A stretch of 64,000 bases of DNA from Nakamurella alba (GTDB lineage: Bacteria; Actinomycetota; Actinomycetes; Mycobacteriales; Nakamurellaceae). Each line of letters begins with the position of its first letter. Within the stretch, counting starts at the first letter, position 1. The stretch covers positions 744,001 to 808,000 of the forward strand of contig NZ_WLYK01000001.1 of NCBI RefSeq assembly GCF_009707545.1. Reading direction: 5' to 3'. Below the pieces are notes generated by a model that worked only from the letters and a program-made list of their open reading frames with translations, searched no databases and had not been told where the DNA came from. Both the position numbers and the translations under genes were made by a program. Positions 56,794-64,000 of the stretch are shown here, piece after piece.

Positions 56794-57014
56794 CGGCGGG
56801 CGGCGGCCTCGGCGAGGCGCTGCTGCCGGCGCTGCCAGCGCTGCGCCAGGATCACCGCGGCCACCGCGCCGAAGGCGATCGGCACGATCCACAGGTACCA
56901 GGCGGCCTGCAGGGTGAACACGGTCAGGAAGGTGAAGAAGAACAGCATCACGCTGACCAGCAGGACGTGTGTGGAGCGGGGGACGCGGGCTTCCGGCGGC
57001 GTGGGGTTCGACAC
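56790..57014 (-). CDS. Small two-helix membrane protein
   Basis: The protein is 74 residues from GTG 57014. Two hydrophobic segments lie at about 18-40 (HVLLVSVMLFFFTFLTVFTL) and 43-60, with a basic Arg/Gln-rich C-terminus. It is translationally coupled to the nucleoside hydrolase (ATGA). I do not recognise a family; small subunits of transporters look like this, but no large subunit is adjacent. Confidence 0.62.
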   Translation of the reverse strand: MSNPTPPEARVPRSTHVLLVSVMLFFFTFLTVFTLQAAWYLWIVPIAFGAVAAVILAQRWQRRQQRLAEAAARR

Positions 57015-57036
57015 CCCACCAGCTTGCCACCATCCG

Positions 57037-57056
57037 CGGGAGATATATCGCTCCCG
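57037..57056. promoter_or_regulatory. Inverted repeat in the divergent promoter region
   Basis: CGGGAG (57037-57042) and CTCCCG (57051-57056) flank an AT-rich spacer ATATATCG in the 91-bp gap between the nucleoside hydrolase unit and the racemase-like gene. It is suited to be an operator shared by both directions. Confidence 0.45.
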
Positions 57057-57105
57057 TAGCGCGACCGACACCAGCACCCCCCGGTCGCCGCCTAGCGTCG
57101 GTGGC

Positions 57106-57852
57106 ATGCGGATCCTGGTCGTCAACTGCAACACCTCGGCCGGGATGACGGCCGCCATCGGCGATGTCGCGCGGGCAGCGGCTTTGCCCGGGACCCGGGT
57201 CGTCGCCGTGGAGCCGTCCTGGGGGGTCTCCTCCGCCGAGGGTTTCTACGAGAGCTTCATCTCCGCCGCCGCCGTGCTGGATCTGCTGGCGACCACCGAG
57301 GAGAGCTTCGACGCCGTGGTGATGGCCGGATTCGGCGAGCACGGCCGGGAGGGTGCGCGGCAGCTGCTGGACGTGCCGGTGGTCGACATCACCGAGGCCG
57401 CAGCGGCTCTCGCGGTCCTGGTGGGTCACCGGTTCGGCGTGGTCACCACGGCACCGACCGCCGTCGCCGGGATCGAGCACTCGCTGGCCACGGCCGGCGT
57501 CGCCGGGCGGTGCGCGGGCATCCGCGCCACCGCCATCGGCGTGCTGGACCTGCACGGTGACCTCGACCGCACCGCGGCGGCGCTGATCGCCGGCGGCCGC
57601 GAGCTGATCGCCGCCGGAGCCGACGCGCTGGTCCTCGGCTGTGCCGGGATGGCCGGGCTGGACCTGGAGCTCGAGCGCGCGCTCGGTGTCCCGGTGATCG
57701 ACGGGGTGGCCGCCGCCGTCGCGCTGTGCGAGTCGCTGGTCCGGCTGGGCAAGACGACCAGCAAGGCCGGTCCGTACACCCGCCCCGACCTGCTCAAGGA
57801 CCGGCCGGGGTGGCCGGTCGGGCTGCACCGACCGGTGCCGGTCGACGCCTGA
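57106..57852 (+). CDS. Asp/Glu/hydantoin racemase-family protein
   Basis: The protein is 248 residues. It opens RILVVNCNTSAGMTAAIG, typical of hydantoin/allantoin racemases. The second catalytic cysteine is present (Cys179 in LVLGCAGMAGL), but the first motif reads MAGFGEHGREG with Gly75 where these racemases have Cys in ACFGDPG. A normal two-base racemisation is therefore doubtful; a one-base isomerase or binding protein is possible. It is divergent from the nucleoside hydrolase pair. Confidence 0.8.
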   Translation: MRILVVNCNTSAGMTAAIGDVARAAALPGTRVVAVEPSWGVSSAEGFYESFISAAAVLDLLATTEESFDAVVMAGFGEHGREGARQLLDVPVVDITEAAAALAVLVGHRFGVVTTAPTAVAGIEHSLATAGVAGRCAGIRATAIGVLDLHGDLDRTAAALIAGGRELIAAGADALVLGCAGMAGLDLELERALGVPVIDGVAAAVALCESLVRLGKTTSKAGPYTRPDLLKDRPGWPVGLHRPVPVDA

Positions 57853-57867
57853 GTCTCCAACGGCCTG

Positions 57868-57881
57868 GACTTATATAAGTC
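57868..57881. promoter_or_regulatory. ArsR-type operator palindrome
   Basis: GACTTATATAAGTC is a perfect 14-bp palindrome 69 bp upstream of the SRPBCC gene. AT-rich palindromes of this kind are bound by ArsR-family repressors that often sit next to AHSA1 proteins. TAGTGT at 57890-57895 could be the -10, placing the palindrome over the -35. No ArsR gene is in the window. Confidence 0.6.
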
Positions 57882-57949
57882 TGAGGTTCTAGTGTGGTGC
57901 GGGTGCGGCGGATGCCGCATCATCGGCTCGCCCACCGAGAGGACCGACC

Positions 57950-58450
57950 ATGCAGCTCGACGGACTCCTGCAGCGCCGCGACGGTGCCCCCAGCGCGACC
58001 TTCGTCCGGGAGTACCGGACCACCGCCGCCGACCTGTGGTCGGCGGTGACCGACCCGGCCCGGATCGCCCGCTGGTTCGCCCCGGTCGGCGGTGACCTCC
58101 GCGCCGGCGGCGACTACGAGATCGACTTCGGTCCCGGCAACCGGACCCACGGCACCGTGCTGGCCTGCGACGACGGCGGCTACCGGATCAGCTGGTTGGT
58201 CGAGGGCCGTCCGCTGGGCGAGGTCGAGGTCCGCATCCGGGACGCGGCCGGCGGGTCGGAGCTGGCCGTGATGCACACCCTGCTGCCCGAGGACCAGTGG
58301 ATCGGCTACGCCGCCGGCTGGCACGCCCACCTCGACTCCCTCGGCGCAATACTCGATCCCACCACGCCGGAGTCCGCGGGCGAGTTCGACTGGGACAGCA
58401 CCTTCTCCGCCGTACTGCCCGGCTACCGGGCCCTGGCCGCGCAGGTCTGA
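57950..58450 (+). CDS. AHSA1-type SRPBCC protein
   Basis: The protein is 166 residues. The START-like opening is FVREYRTTAADLWSAVTDPARIARWFAPVGGDLRAGGDYEI, followed by strands VLACDDGGYRISWLV and VEVRIRDAAG, and the late helix WIGYAAGWHAHLDSLGAIL. The fold binds hydrophobic ligands in a cavity; ligand unknown. The ArsR-type palindrome upstream suggests stress or ligand control. Four 17-bp tandem repeats follow the gene. Confidence 0.87.
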   Translation: MQLDGLLQRRDGAPSATFVREYRTTAADLWSAVTDPARIARWFAPVGGDLRAGGDYEIDFGPGNRTHGTVLACDDGGYRISWLVEGRPLGEVEVRIRDAAGGSELAVMHTLLPEDQWIGYAAGWHAHLDSLGAILDPTTPESAGEFDWDSTFSAVLPGYRALAAQV

Positions 58451-58462
58451 GCACCCCCTCGC

Positions 58463-58530
58463 CGCAGCAACACCCTCACCGCAGCAACATTCTCACCGCA
58501 GCAACACCTTCACCGGAGCAACACCGACAC
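58463..58530. repeat. 17-bp tandem repeat, four copies
   Basis: Units 58463-58479, 58480-58496, 58497-58513 and 58514-58530 share CGCAGCAACAcyyTCAC; the fourth is the most diverged (CGGAGCAACACCGACAC). The array lies in the 131-nt gap between the SRPBCC gene and olsB and would be part of the olsB leader or promoter. Too short and without spacers to be CRISPR. Confidence 0.85.
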
Positions 58531-58581
58531 GACACCCGCAGGTGGTACCCCCGACCGATTCGCGGCCGACAGTCCCGGGGT

Positions 58582-59370
58582 GTGACGACCATCGAGATGG
58601 TGCCGGGCACGTACCCGGGAACTGCGTCTGCCGGTGGCTACCGGCTGGGCCTGGCCGCTGTTCGCAGCGATGTGCTGGCCGTGTGCGAACTGCGGGACCA
58701 GGTGTTCCGCATCGAAGGGGGAGCGCGGACCCCCGGCCCCGAGGGTTTCGACATCGACGACTTCGACGACATCTGCGACCACCTGGTGGTCTGGTGGTCG
58801 CCGGACGGCATCCGGCCCGAGATCCCGGTGGCCACCTACCGTCTGCTGCCACCGGGGCAGAACCACCGGCGCCCGCGGCACGCCGGCCTGTACGGGTCCG
58901 GGGAGTTCGACCTGCGCCCGCTGGACGGGTTGCTGGAGTGGACGGTCGAGGCCGGCCGGGCCTGTGTCCACCCGGATCACCGCAGTGCCACGGCGATCTC
59001 GCTGCTCTGGCGGGGGATCGCCCGGTACATGGCCGGTGCCGGCCACCGGTACCTGCTGGGCTGCGCCTCCTTCCACGTCGAGGACGGCGGGCGGGCGGCC
59101 GCGGCGTTCGCCGACCTGGCCGCCCTCGGCCACCGGGCGCCGACCGCGCTGCACTGCACACCGCGCCGGCCGTTCCCGATGGCCGGGATCCCGGCCGCCT
59201 CCCGCGCCGAGGTGCCACCGCTGGTGCGCGGGTACCTGCGGCTGGGCGCCCAGGTGTGCGGCGCGCCGGCCTGGGACGAGGACTTCGGCACGGCCGACTT
59301 CCTGATGCTGCTGGATCTCCAGCAGACCGACCAGCGCTACCTGCGGCGCTTCCTGGGGCCGATCCGTTGA
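58582..59370 (+). CDS. olsB: OlsB-like ornithine N-acyltransferase (GNAT fold)
   Basis: The protein is 262 residues from GTG 58582 (ATG 58597 also possible). Features of the OlsB family: RSDVLAVCELRDQVFRIEGGA, the acidic DIDDFDDICDHLVVW, VATYRLLPP, EWTVEAGRACVHPDHRS and the late LLGCASFHVEDG with LVRGYLRLGAQVCGAPAWDEDFGTADFLMLLDL. OlsB links a 3-hydroxy fatty acid from ACP to ornithine to make lyso-ornithine lipid. The adjacent, overlapping acyltransferase gene completes the pair. Confidence 0.85.
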   Translation: MTTIEMVPGTYPGTASAGGYRLGLAAVRSDVLAVCELRDQVFRIEGGARTPGPEGFDIDDFDDICDHLVVWWSPDGIRPEIPVATYRLLPPGQNHRRPRHAGLYGSGEFDLRPLDGLLEWTVEAGRACVHPDHRSATAISLLWRGIARYMAGAGHRYLLGCASFHVEDGGRAAAAFADLAALGHRAPTALHCTPRRPFPMAGIPAASRAEVPPLVRGYLRLGAQVCGAPAWDEDFGTADFLMLLDLQQTDQRYLRRFLGPIR

Positions 59371-60338
59371 CCCGCACCGCGTCCCGGCCGGCACCGCCGT
59401 GCCGGCGTGCCGCGTGCACGGCCGACTGCGCCGGCCACCCCGGCGCGACGGTCGGCCCGGTCACCCGGGCCCGCCGCTGGTGCGCGCTCGCGGTGGCGCT
59501 GGCGGTCGGGCTCACCTGGCTCGGTCTGGTGCTCGCCGTCCCGGGGCCGGGGCGCATCCGCCGGACCGCGCGGGCCCGCACCCGCGGATCCCGCTGGGTG
59601 CTGCGTGCCCTCGGCGTGCGCCGGGAGGTCACCGGCGCGCCCCGCAGCGGGCCGTCGCTGGTCGTCGGCAACCATCTGTCGTTCCTCGACATCCTGGCCT
59701 TGTCGGCCGGTGCGCCGATGTTGATGGTCGCCAAATCGGAGGTGGCCGGCTGGCCGGTCATCGGCTGGGCGGCGCGCAGCAGCGGCAGCATCTTCCTGCG
59801 CCGGGACAGCCTGCACGACCTGCCGCGCACCGTCGATGACATCACTGCGGCCCTGCGCTCCGGCCACCGGGTGCAGGTCTTCCCGGAGGGCACCACCCGC
59901 TGCGGCACCGCCCTGGATCCCTTCCGCCGGGCCGCTTTCCAGGCCGCGATCGATGCCGCGGTGGTGGTCAGCCCGGTGACGGTGCGCTACCGGGATGCGA
60001 GCGGGGCGTCCACCGCGGCGGCGTTCGTCGGCGACGAGTCGCTGCTGCGGTGCCTGCGCCGGGTGGTGGCCAGCCGCGAGCTGGTCGCCGAGATCCACTG
60101 GCTGGTACCGGTGCCGGCCATTGCGGGCACCGGCCGGCGGGCGGTGGACCGACGCACGGTCACCACGCTGGTGGAGTCGGCCGTCGCCCGGGATCTCGGG
60201 ATCCCGGTGCTGCACCGGGATGTCGCCCGGCGCGGACGACCGGGACTACGCGTCCTGCCCGGCGCACCGCGCGCAGCGGCCGCGGTAGATGACCTCCGCC
60301 GCCTCGACGACGAAGCCGCCGGCCTCGCCGCCGGGTGA
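59367..60338 (+). CDS. olsA: OlsA-like lyso-ornithine lipid O-acyltransferase (PlsC family)
   Basis: The protein is 323 residues from TTG 59367, which overlaps the olsB stop (TTGA). A membrane segment lies at about 44-64. The acyltransferase motif NHLSFLD is at about 102-108 and FPEGTTRCG at about 172-180. It adds the second fatty acid to lyso-ornithine lipid, a phosphate-free membrane lipid. The conserved domain ends near LGIPVLHRD; the last 30 residues are encoded in the 93 nt that also encode, on the other strand, the conserved end of the Fur-family protein. Confidence 0.84.
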   Translation: MTRTASRPAPPCRRAACTADCAGHPGATVGPVTRARRWCALAVALAVGLTWLGLVLAVPGPGRIRRTARARTRGSRWVLRALGVRREVTGAPRSGPSLVVGNHLSFLDILALSAGAPMLMVAKSEVAGWPVIGWAARSSGSIFLRRDSLHDLPRTVDDITAALRSGHRVQVFPEGTTRCGTALDPFRRAAFQAAIDAAVVVSPVTVRYRDASGASTAAAFVGDESLLRCLRRVVASRELVAEIHWLVPVPAIAGTGRRAVDRRTVTTLVESAVARDLGIPVLHRDVARRGRPGLRVLPGAPRAAAAVDDLRRLDDEAAGLAAG

Positions 60339-60674
60339 CGGCGGCGGTACCGGGAGGGCGGGGACGTCGAAGATGGCGCCGCACCCGGTGCAGACCAGGT
60401 GGTGGTGCTCGGTGTGCACGTTCGGGTCGTACCGGGTGATGCGGTCGCCGACGCTGACCGCGAGCAGCTCGCCCGCGTCCACCAGCTCGCCCAGGGTGTT
60501 GTACACGGTCGCCCGGCTGATGTCCGGCAGCACGGCGACGGCCTGCTCCAGCACGTCGTCGGCGGTCAGATGCACGTGCTGCGACGCGCTCACGTCGAAC
60601 AGTGCACTGATCACCCGGCGCTGCGGGGTCATCCGCCAGCCACGGGTGGTCAGCCGCTCGGTCAGGGTGGGCAC
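60246..60674 (-). CDS. Fur-family metalloregulator
   Basis: The protein is 142 residues from GTG 60674. The DNA-binding half has GWRMTPQRRVISALFD and LPDISRATVYNTLGELVDAG. The sensory half has the HTEHHHLVCTGC motif with His ligands and the first CxxC, and the second pair in GRCARCAGQ at the C-terminus. Whether it senses iron, zinc or peroxide cannot be told. The HHHLVCTGC and C-terminal CxxC are conserved to the last residues, so the overlap with olsA is real on this side. Divergent from a membrane protein gene with 48 nt between starts. Confidence 0.88.
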   Translation of the reverse strand: MPTLTERLTTRGWRMTPQRRVISALFDVSASQHVHLTADDVLEQAVAVLPDISRATVYNTLGELVDAGELLAVSVGDRITRYDPNVHTEHHHLVCTGCGAIFDVPALPVPPPSPGGEAGGFVVEAAEVIYRGRCARCAGQDA

Positions 60675-60722
60675 GGGTCCAGGATAGGTGACCGGTCCGG
60701 GGACACCCGGCACAATCCACGG

Positions 60723-61907
60723 GTGACCACCACCCGGCCGCCCGTGAGGGACAGCGCGCAGCGGTTCTTCCTCGACCGTGGGCTGCCGCTGGTGCTGACA
60801 CCGCGGGTGCGGGCGTACCGGATCGTGCGCCGCAGCAGCTCGTTCGTCGCCGCGCTGGCGGTGCTGGAACTGGTCGCGATCCTGATGTTCGGGATCTTTG
60901 ACGTGCCCGACGAGGAGTACGACCGCCGACTGGGCTCGTCCGGCTGGCTGACCCTGCTCTGGATCCTCATCGGCGCCTCGGTGGTGGTGCCGCCGCTGGT
61001 CGGCGCGCTGGTCGCCCGGATGACCCGGGGCCCGGCCGGTGGCTGGGTGGCGCCGGTGGTGGTGGTCACCATGGCGGTGCTGGTGCCGGTCGTCGGGTCG
61101 CTGGTGGTGGACGGGGAGGTCGGCGCCGATCTGCTGCCGGTGATCGGCCTGCACCTGCTCGCCGACGTCCTGGTGGTGCTGATGAACTACCTCGGCGCCG
61201 GGTCGGTGCTCTGGTGGGCGGCCCGCTTCGCCTGGCGGCAGCTCGGCGCGCTGGGCACCATGGGCGGCCGGGCACTGCCGCTGGTGATGCTGACCGTGGT
61301 GGTGTTCTTCACCGGCGAGCTCTGGCAGTGGGCGGCCACCGCGGACCGGGCGGTCGTCTGGCGGACGACCGCCTTCCTGGCCGCCATCGCCCTGGCCTTC
61401 ATGATCACCCAGCTGCGCGACGAGCTGCGTGGGATCCGCCGCCGGCTGCGCACCGAGGGCGAGGCCGAGCGGATCCTGGTCCGCACCCCGATGGCGTCCA
61501 TGCCGGTGCCACCCACCCGCCCGCCGATGTTGTTCCGGGAGAAGGTCAACGTGCTCGGCGTGCTGCTGGTGGCGCAGGCCATCCAGGTGGTGCTGTTCAC
61601 GGTGGTGGTGCTGGTGCTCTTCGTCGTACTGGGCGCGATCATGCTGCCGACCGCGATCGTGGAGACCTGGTCCGGCGCGACGGCGGCCCCGGGCACCTGG
61701 TTCGGGTTGCGGCTGCCGGTGCCGAACTCGCTGGTCCACATGGCGTTGTTCATCGCTGTGCTGTCGGGCCTGTACTTCACCGTGCACAGCAGCACCGATG
61801 CCCAGTACCGCGCCCAGTTCTTCGTCCCGCTGATCGACGACGTCGCGGTCAGCCTCGCCGCCCGTGACGTCTACCTGACCAGCTGGCGCAGCTCCCCGCC
61901 GGGTTGA
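60723..61907 (+). CDS. Large multi-pass membrane protein
   Basis: The protein is 394 residues from GTG 60723. Eight or so hydrophobic segments are spread over it, at about 40-60, 80-102, 110-130, 140-160, 185-205, 215-235, 275-305 and 335-355, separated by short basic loops such as ITQLRDELRGIRRRLR. I do not recognise a family. No transporter or enzyme motif is evident. Its position divergent from the Fur-family gene makes metal-responsive control possible. Confidence 0.75.
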   Translation: MTTTRPPVRDSAQRFFLDRGLPLVLTPRVRAYRIVRRSSSFVAALAVLELVAILMFGIFDVPDEEYDRRLGSSGWLTLLWILIGASVVVPPLVGALVARMTRGPAGGWVAPVVVVTMAVLVPVVGSLVVDGEVGADLLPVIGLHLLADVLVVLMNYLGAGSVLWWAARFAWRQLGALGTMGGRALPLVMLTVVVFFTGELWQWAATADRAVVWRTTAFLAAIALAFMITQLRDELRGIRRRLRTEGEAERILVRTPMASMPVPPTRPPMLFREKVNVLGVLLVAQAIQVVLFTVVVLVLFVVLGAIMLPTAIVETWSGATAAPGTWFGLRLPVPNSLVHMALFIAVLSGLYFTVHSSTDAQYRAQFFVPLIDDVAVSLAARDVYLTSWRSSPPG

Positions 61908-61968
61908 GCCTGGAGTGTCCGCCGCGCATGTCGAAGGGCGCCCGCGGAGCGCCTACCCTGGGAGGGCC

Positions 61969-63165
61969 ATGACCTATCTCGACCACGCCGCCACCACCCC
62001 GGTCCTGCCGGAGGTGGTCGCCGCTGTCGCCGAGGCCATGTCGACCTGCGGCAACGCCTCGTCCCTGCACTCCTCGGGGCGGGCCGCCCGGCGGCGGGTG
62101 GAGGAGGCCCGGGAGTCGATCGCCCGGGACCTCGGCGCCCGGCCCAGCGAGGTGGTCTTCACCTCCGGCGGGACCGAGTCGGACAACCTGGCGGTCGCCG
62201 GTATCCACCGGGCGCGCCGGGCTGCCGACCCGCGCCGGACCCGGCTGCTGCTGGCCGCCGTCGAGCACCACGCGGTGCTGGACGTCGCGGAGCAGCTGGA
62301 GCGCGCCGGGGAGGCCCGGATCGGCTGGCTCGAGGTGGACGACTACGGCCGGGTGCACGCCGACACCCTCGCCGCCGCGATCGCCGAGAACCCGGACGAC
62401 GTCTCGCTGGTCAGCGTCATGTGGGCGAACAACGAGGTCGGCACCGTCAACCCGATCCGCGAGCTGGCCGGAGTGGCCCACCGGCACGGCATCCCGCTGC
62501 ACACCGACGCGGTGCAGGCGCTGGGTCAGCTGCCGGTCGACTTCGGTCGCAGCGGCGCCGACGCGCTGACCGTCACCGCGCACAAGATCGGTGGCCCGAC
62601 CGGGGTCGGCGCGCTGCTGCTGCGTCGGGAGCAGGCCGTCGCGCCGCTGCTCTTCGGCGGCGGCCAGGAGCGCGGGATCCGCTCCGGCACACTCGATGTC
62701 GCCGGCATCACCGGCTTCGCCGTGGCCGTCCGGGACGCGGTGGCGCACCAGCCGCAGCGGGCGGCCCTGCTGGCGGCCCTGCGTGACGACCTGATCCACC
62801 GGGCCTCGACCGCGGTGGCCGGTGTCGCGCTCTCCGGTGATCCCGGACTCGGCCTGGTCGACGGGGCACCGTCCCGGCTGCCGGGCAACGCCCACCTGCG
62901 GTTCACCGGTTGCGAGGCGGACTCGCTGCTGATGCTGCTCGACGCCCGCGGGATCGAGTGCTCGACCGGCTCGGCCTGCACCGCCGGGGTGGCCCGCCCG
63001 TCCCACGTGCTGCTGGCGATGGGGCTGGAGGAGGACAGGGCCCGTGGGGCCCTGCGCTTCTCGCTCGGGCACACCTCGACGCAGGCCGATGTGGACGCGG
63101 TCATCGACGCGCTGCCGGCGGTGGTCGAGCGCGCCCGGGCGGCGGGCGCGCTGATCCGCCGATGA
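61969..63165 (+). CDS. iscS: Cysteine desulfurase (IscS/NifS class)
   Basis: The protein is 398 residues; GGAGGG lies just before ATG 61969. It starts [17 protein letters not shown]. The pyridoxal-phosphate lysine is Lys206 in [10 protein letters not shown] and the catalytic sulfur-carrying Cys337 is in [18 protein letters not shown] supplies other cofactor contacts. It gives persulfide sulfur to the overlapping MnmA for 2-thiouridine in tRNA, and possibly to Fe-S assembly. iscS-mnmA adjacency is standard in actinobacteria (Rv3025c-Rv3024c). Confidence 0.94.
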   Translation: MTYLDHAATTPVLPEVVAAVAEAMSTCGNASSLHSSGRAARRRVEEARESIARDLGARPSEVVFTSGGTESDNLAVAGIHRARRAADPRRTRLLLAAVEHHAVLDVAEQLERAGEARIGWLEVDDYGRVHADTLAAAIAENPDDVSLVSVMWANNEVGTVNPIRELAGVAHRHGIPLHTDAVQALGQLPVDFGRSGADALTVTAHKIGGPTGVGALLLRREQAVAPLLFGGGQERGIRSGTLDVAGITGFAVAVRDAVAHQPQRAALLAALRDDLIHRASTAVAGVALSGDPGLGLVDGAPSRLPGNAHLRFTGCEADSLLMLLDARGIECSTGSACTAGVARPSHVLLAMGLEEDRARGALRFSLGHTSTQADVDAVIDALPAVVERARAAGALIRR

Positions 63166-64000
63166 AGGTGCTGGCCGCGATGAGCGGCGGGGTGGACTCG
63201 GCGGTGGCCGCCGCACTGGCGGTGGAGGCCGGGCACGAGGTGACCGGCGTGCACATGGCGCTGTCCCGGCAGCCCGGCACGCTGCGCACCGGCTCCCGCG
63301 GCTGCTGCACGATCGAGGACGCCCATGACGCCCGCCGGGTCGCCGATCATCTCGGCATCCCCTTCTACGTCTGGGATTTCAGCGCGGAGTTCGCTGAGGA
63401 CGTGGTGGCCGACTTCCTCTCCGAGTACGCCGCCGGCCGCACCCCGAACCCGTGCCTGCGGTGCAACGAGAAGATCAAGTTCGCCGCGCTGCTGGACCGG
63501 GCGATCGCCCTCGGCTTCGACGCGGTCGCCACCGGGCACCACGTCCGGCTGGTCGACGGGGTGCTGCACCGCTCGGTCGACGCCGCCAAGGACCAGTCCT
63601 ACGTGCTGGCCGTGCTCACCCGGGAGCAGTTGGCGCACACCATGTTCCCGCTCGGCGAGCTGACCAAGGAGCGGGTGCGGGAGCTGGCCGCGGAGCGCGG
63701 CTTCGCGGTGGCCGGCAAGAAGGACTCGTACGACATCTGCTTCATCCCGGAGGGCGACACCCGCGGCTACCTGCGCGAGAAACTGGGCGAGCGGCCGGGT
63801 GTCGTGGTCGACGCCGCATCCGGCGAGGAGCTGGCCCGGCACGACGCGTTCTACGGCTACACCATCGGCCAGCGCAAGGGTCTGGGCCTCGGCCGGCCGG
63901 CCGCCGACGGGAAGCCACGGTTCGTGCTCGGCATCGAACCGGTCTCCGGCACGGTGACCGTGGGCCCGGTGGACGGACTGGACGTCGACTCGCTGACCGG
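63162..64000 (+). CDS. mnmA: tRNA 2-thiouridylase MnmA (3' end outside window)
   Basis: The frame starts at ATG 63162, overlapping the iscS stop (ATGA), and is open to the window end: 279 codons of about 360. The PP-loop [12 protein letters not shown] binds ATP. The catalytic cysteines are Cys98 in NPCLRCN and Cys193 in DICFIPEGD, which shuttle the persulfide sulfur to U34 of Lys, Glu and Gln tRNAs. GHHVRLV and DQSYVLAVL are further family segments. The C-terminal barrel is cut off. Confidence 0.94.
   Translation, partial: MKVLAAMSGGVDSAVAAALAVEAGHEVTGVHMALSRQPGTLRTGSRGCCTIEDAHDARRVADHLGIPFYVWDFSAEFAEDVVADFLSEYAAGRTPNPCLRCNEKIKFAALLDRAIALGFDAVATGHHVRLVDGVLHRSVDAAKDQSYVLAVLTREQLAHTMFPLGELTKERVRELAAERGFAVAGKKDSYDICFIPEGDTRGYLREKLGERPGVVVDAASGEELARHDAFYGYTIGQRKGLGLGRPAADGKPRFVLGIEPVSGTVTVGPVDGLDVDSLT

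Noticed and set aside
58463-58530. Possible CRISPR array
   Set aside because: Units are 17 bp, directly adjacent with no spacers, and there are no cas genes.

Overview
The window is 64 kb of a high-GC actinomycete chromosome, apparently complete at the gene level apart from the two ends. The organism class is shown by MtrAB-LpqB, a WhiB1-type iron-sulfur protein, a SigR/SigH-RsrA pair, the fused 2-oxoglutarate decarboxylase Kgd, and frequent GTG starts. From memory, the gene order 1-33154 follows Mycobacterium tuberculosis Rv3246c (mtrA) down to about Rv3214 (mtrA, mtrB, lpqB, comF-like, hpf, secA, Rv3235-like, WS/DGAT, Rv3231c-like, rsgA, aroA, SRAP, ybaK, sigH, rshA, TB7.3-like, pdtaS, whiB1, lipid kinase, membrane protein, acetyltransferase, phosphatase). 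A Nakamurella-like or related lineage would fit, but the genus cannot be fixed from the sequence alone.

Layout. 1-9 kb: envelope stress signalling (MtrAB-LpqB), ComF-like phosphoribosyltransferase, long-form HPF and SecA. 8.5-17.6 kb: accessory insertions in the conserved backbone: a LysM membrane protein, a tandem Sm-like protein, a hydrolase, a small HTH protein divergent from a SAF-domain/MinD-like ATPase pair, a WS/DGAT acyltransferase, YceI and an SGNH hydrolase. 17.5-21.3 kb: a large FHA-FtsK (EssC/EccC-like) ATPase with no type VII partner genes. 21.4-33.2 kb: rsgA-aroA, SRAP, YbaK, the thiol-stress sigma/anti-sigma pair, ribosomal bL37, biotinyl protein, PdtaS, an old-yellow-enzyme oxidoreductase, WhiB1, lipid kinase and small enzymes.

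33.1-41.7 kb: a complete histidine-utilisation operon (hutH-hutU-M20 hydrolase-hutF-hutI) with every junction overlapping, divergent from an IclR regulator and separated from it by an 18-bp perfect palindrome. 41.7-52.5 kb: VanW-family protein, Kgd, a 1282-residue tandem ABC exporter and a small membrane protein. 52.5-58.5 kb: FAD oxidoreductase, an endonuclease/exonuclease/phosphatase membrane protein, a yeast-type cytosine deaminase, a nucleoside hydrolase with a small membrane partner, a racemase-like protein and an AHSA1-type SRPBCC protein; much of this looks like nucleobase salvage. 58.5-64 kb: olsB-olsA for ornithine lipids, a Fur-family repressor, a large membrane protein, and iscS-mnmA for tRNA thiolation.

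No tRNA, rRNA, CRISPR array, insertion sequence or prophage was recognised. The most rewarding regulatory signal is a consensus GGAAT-N18-GTT promoter in front of the sigma gene, placed so that it would drive an N-terminally extended isoform. Other signals of interest are the orphan FHA-FtsK protein, the lysine-less Walker A of the MinD-like ATPase, several operator-like palindromes without an adjacent regulator, and convergent genes whose coding ends overlap, up to 93 nt at olsA/fur.
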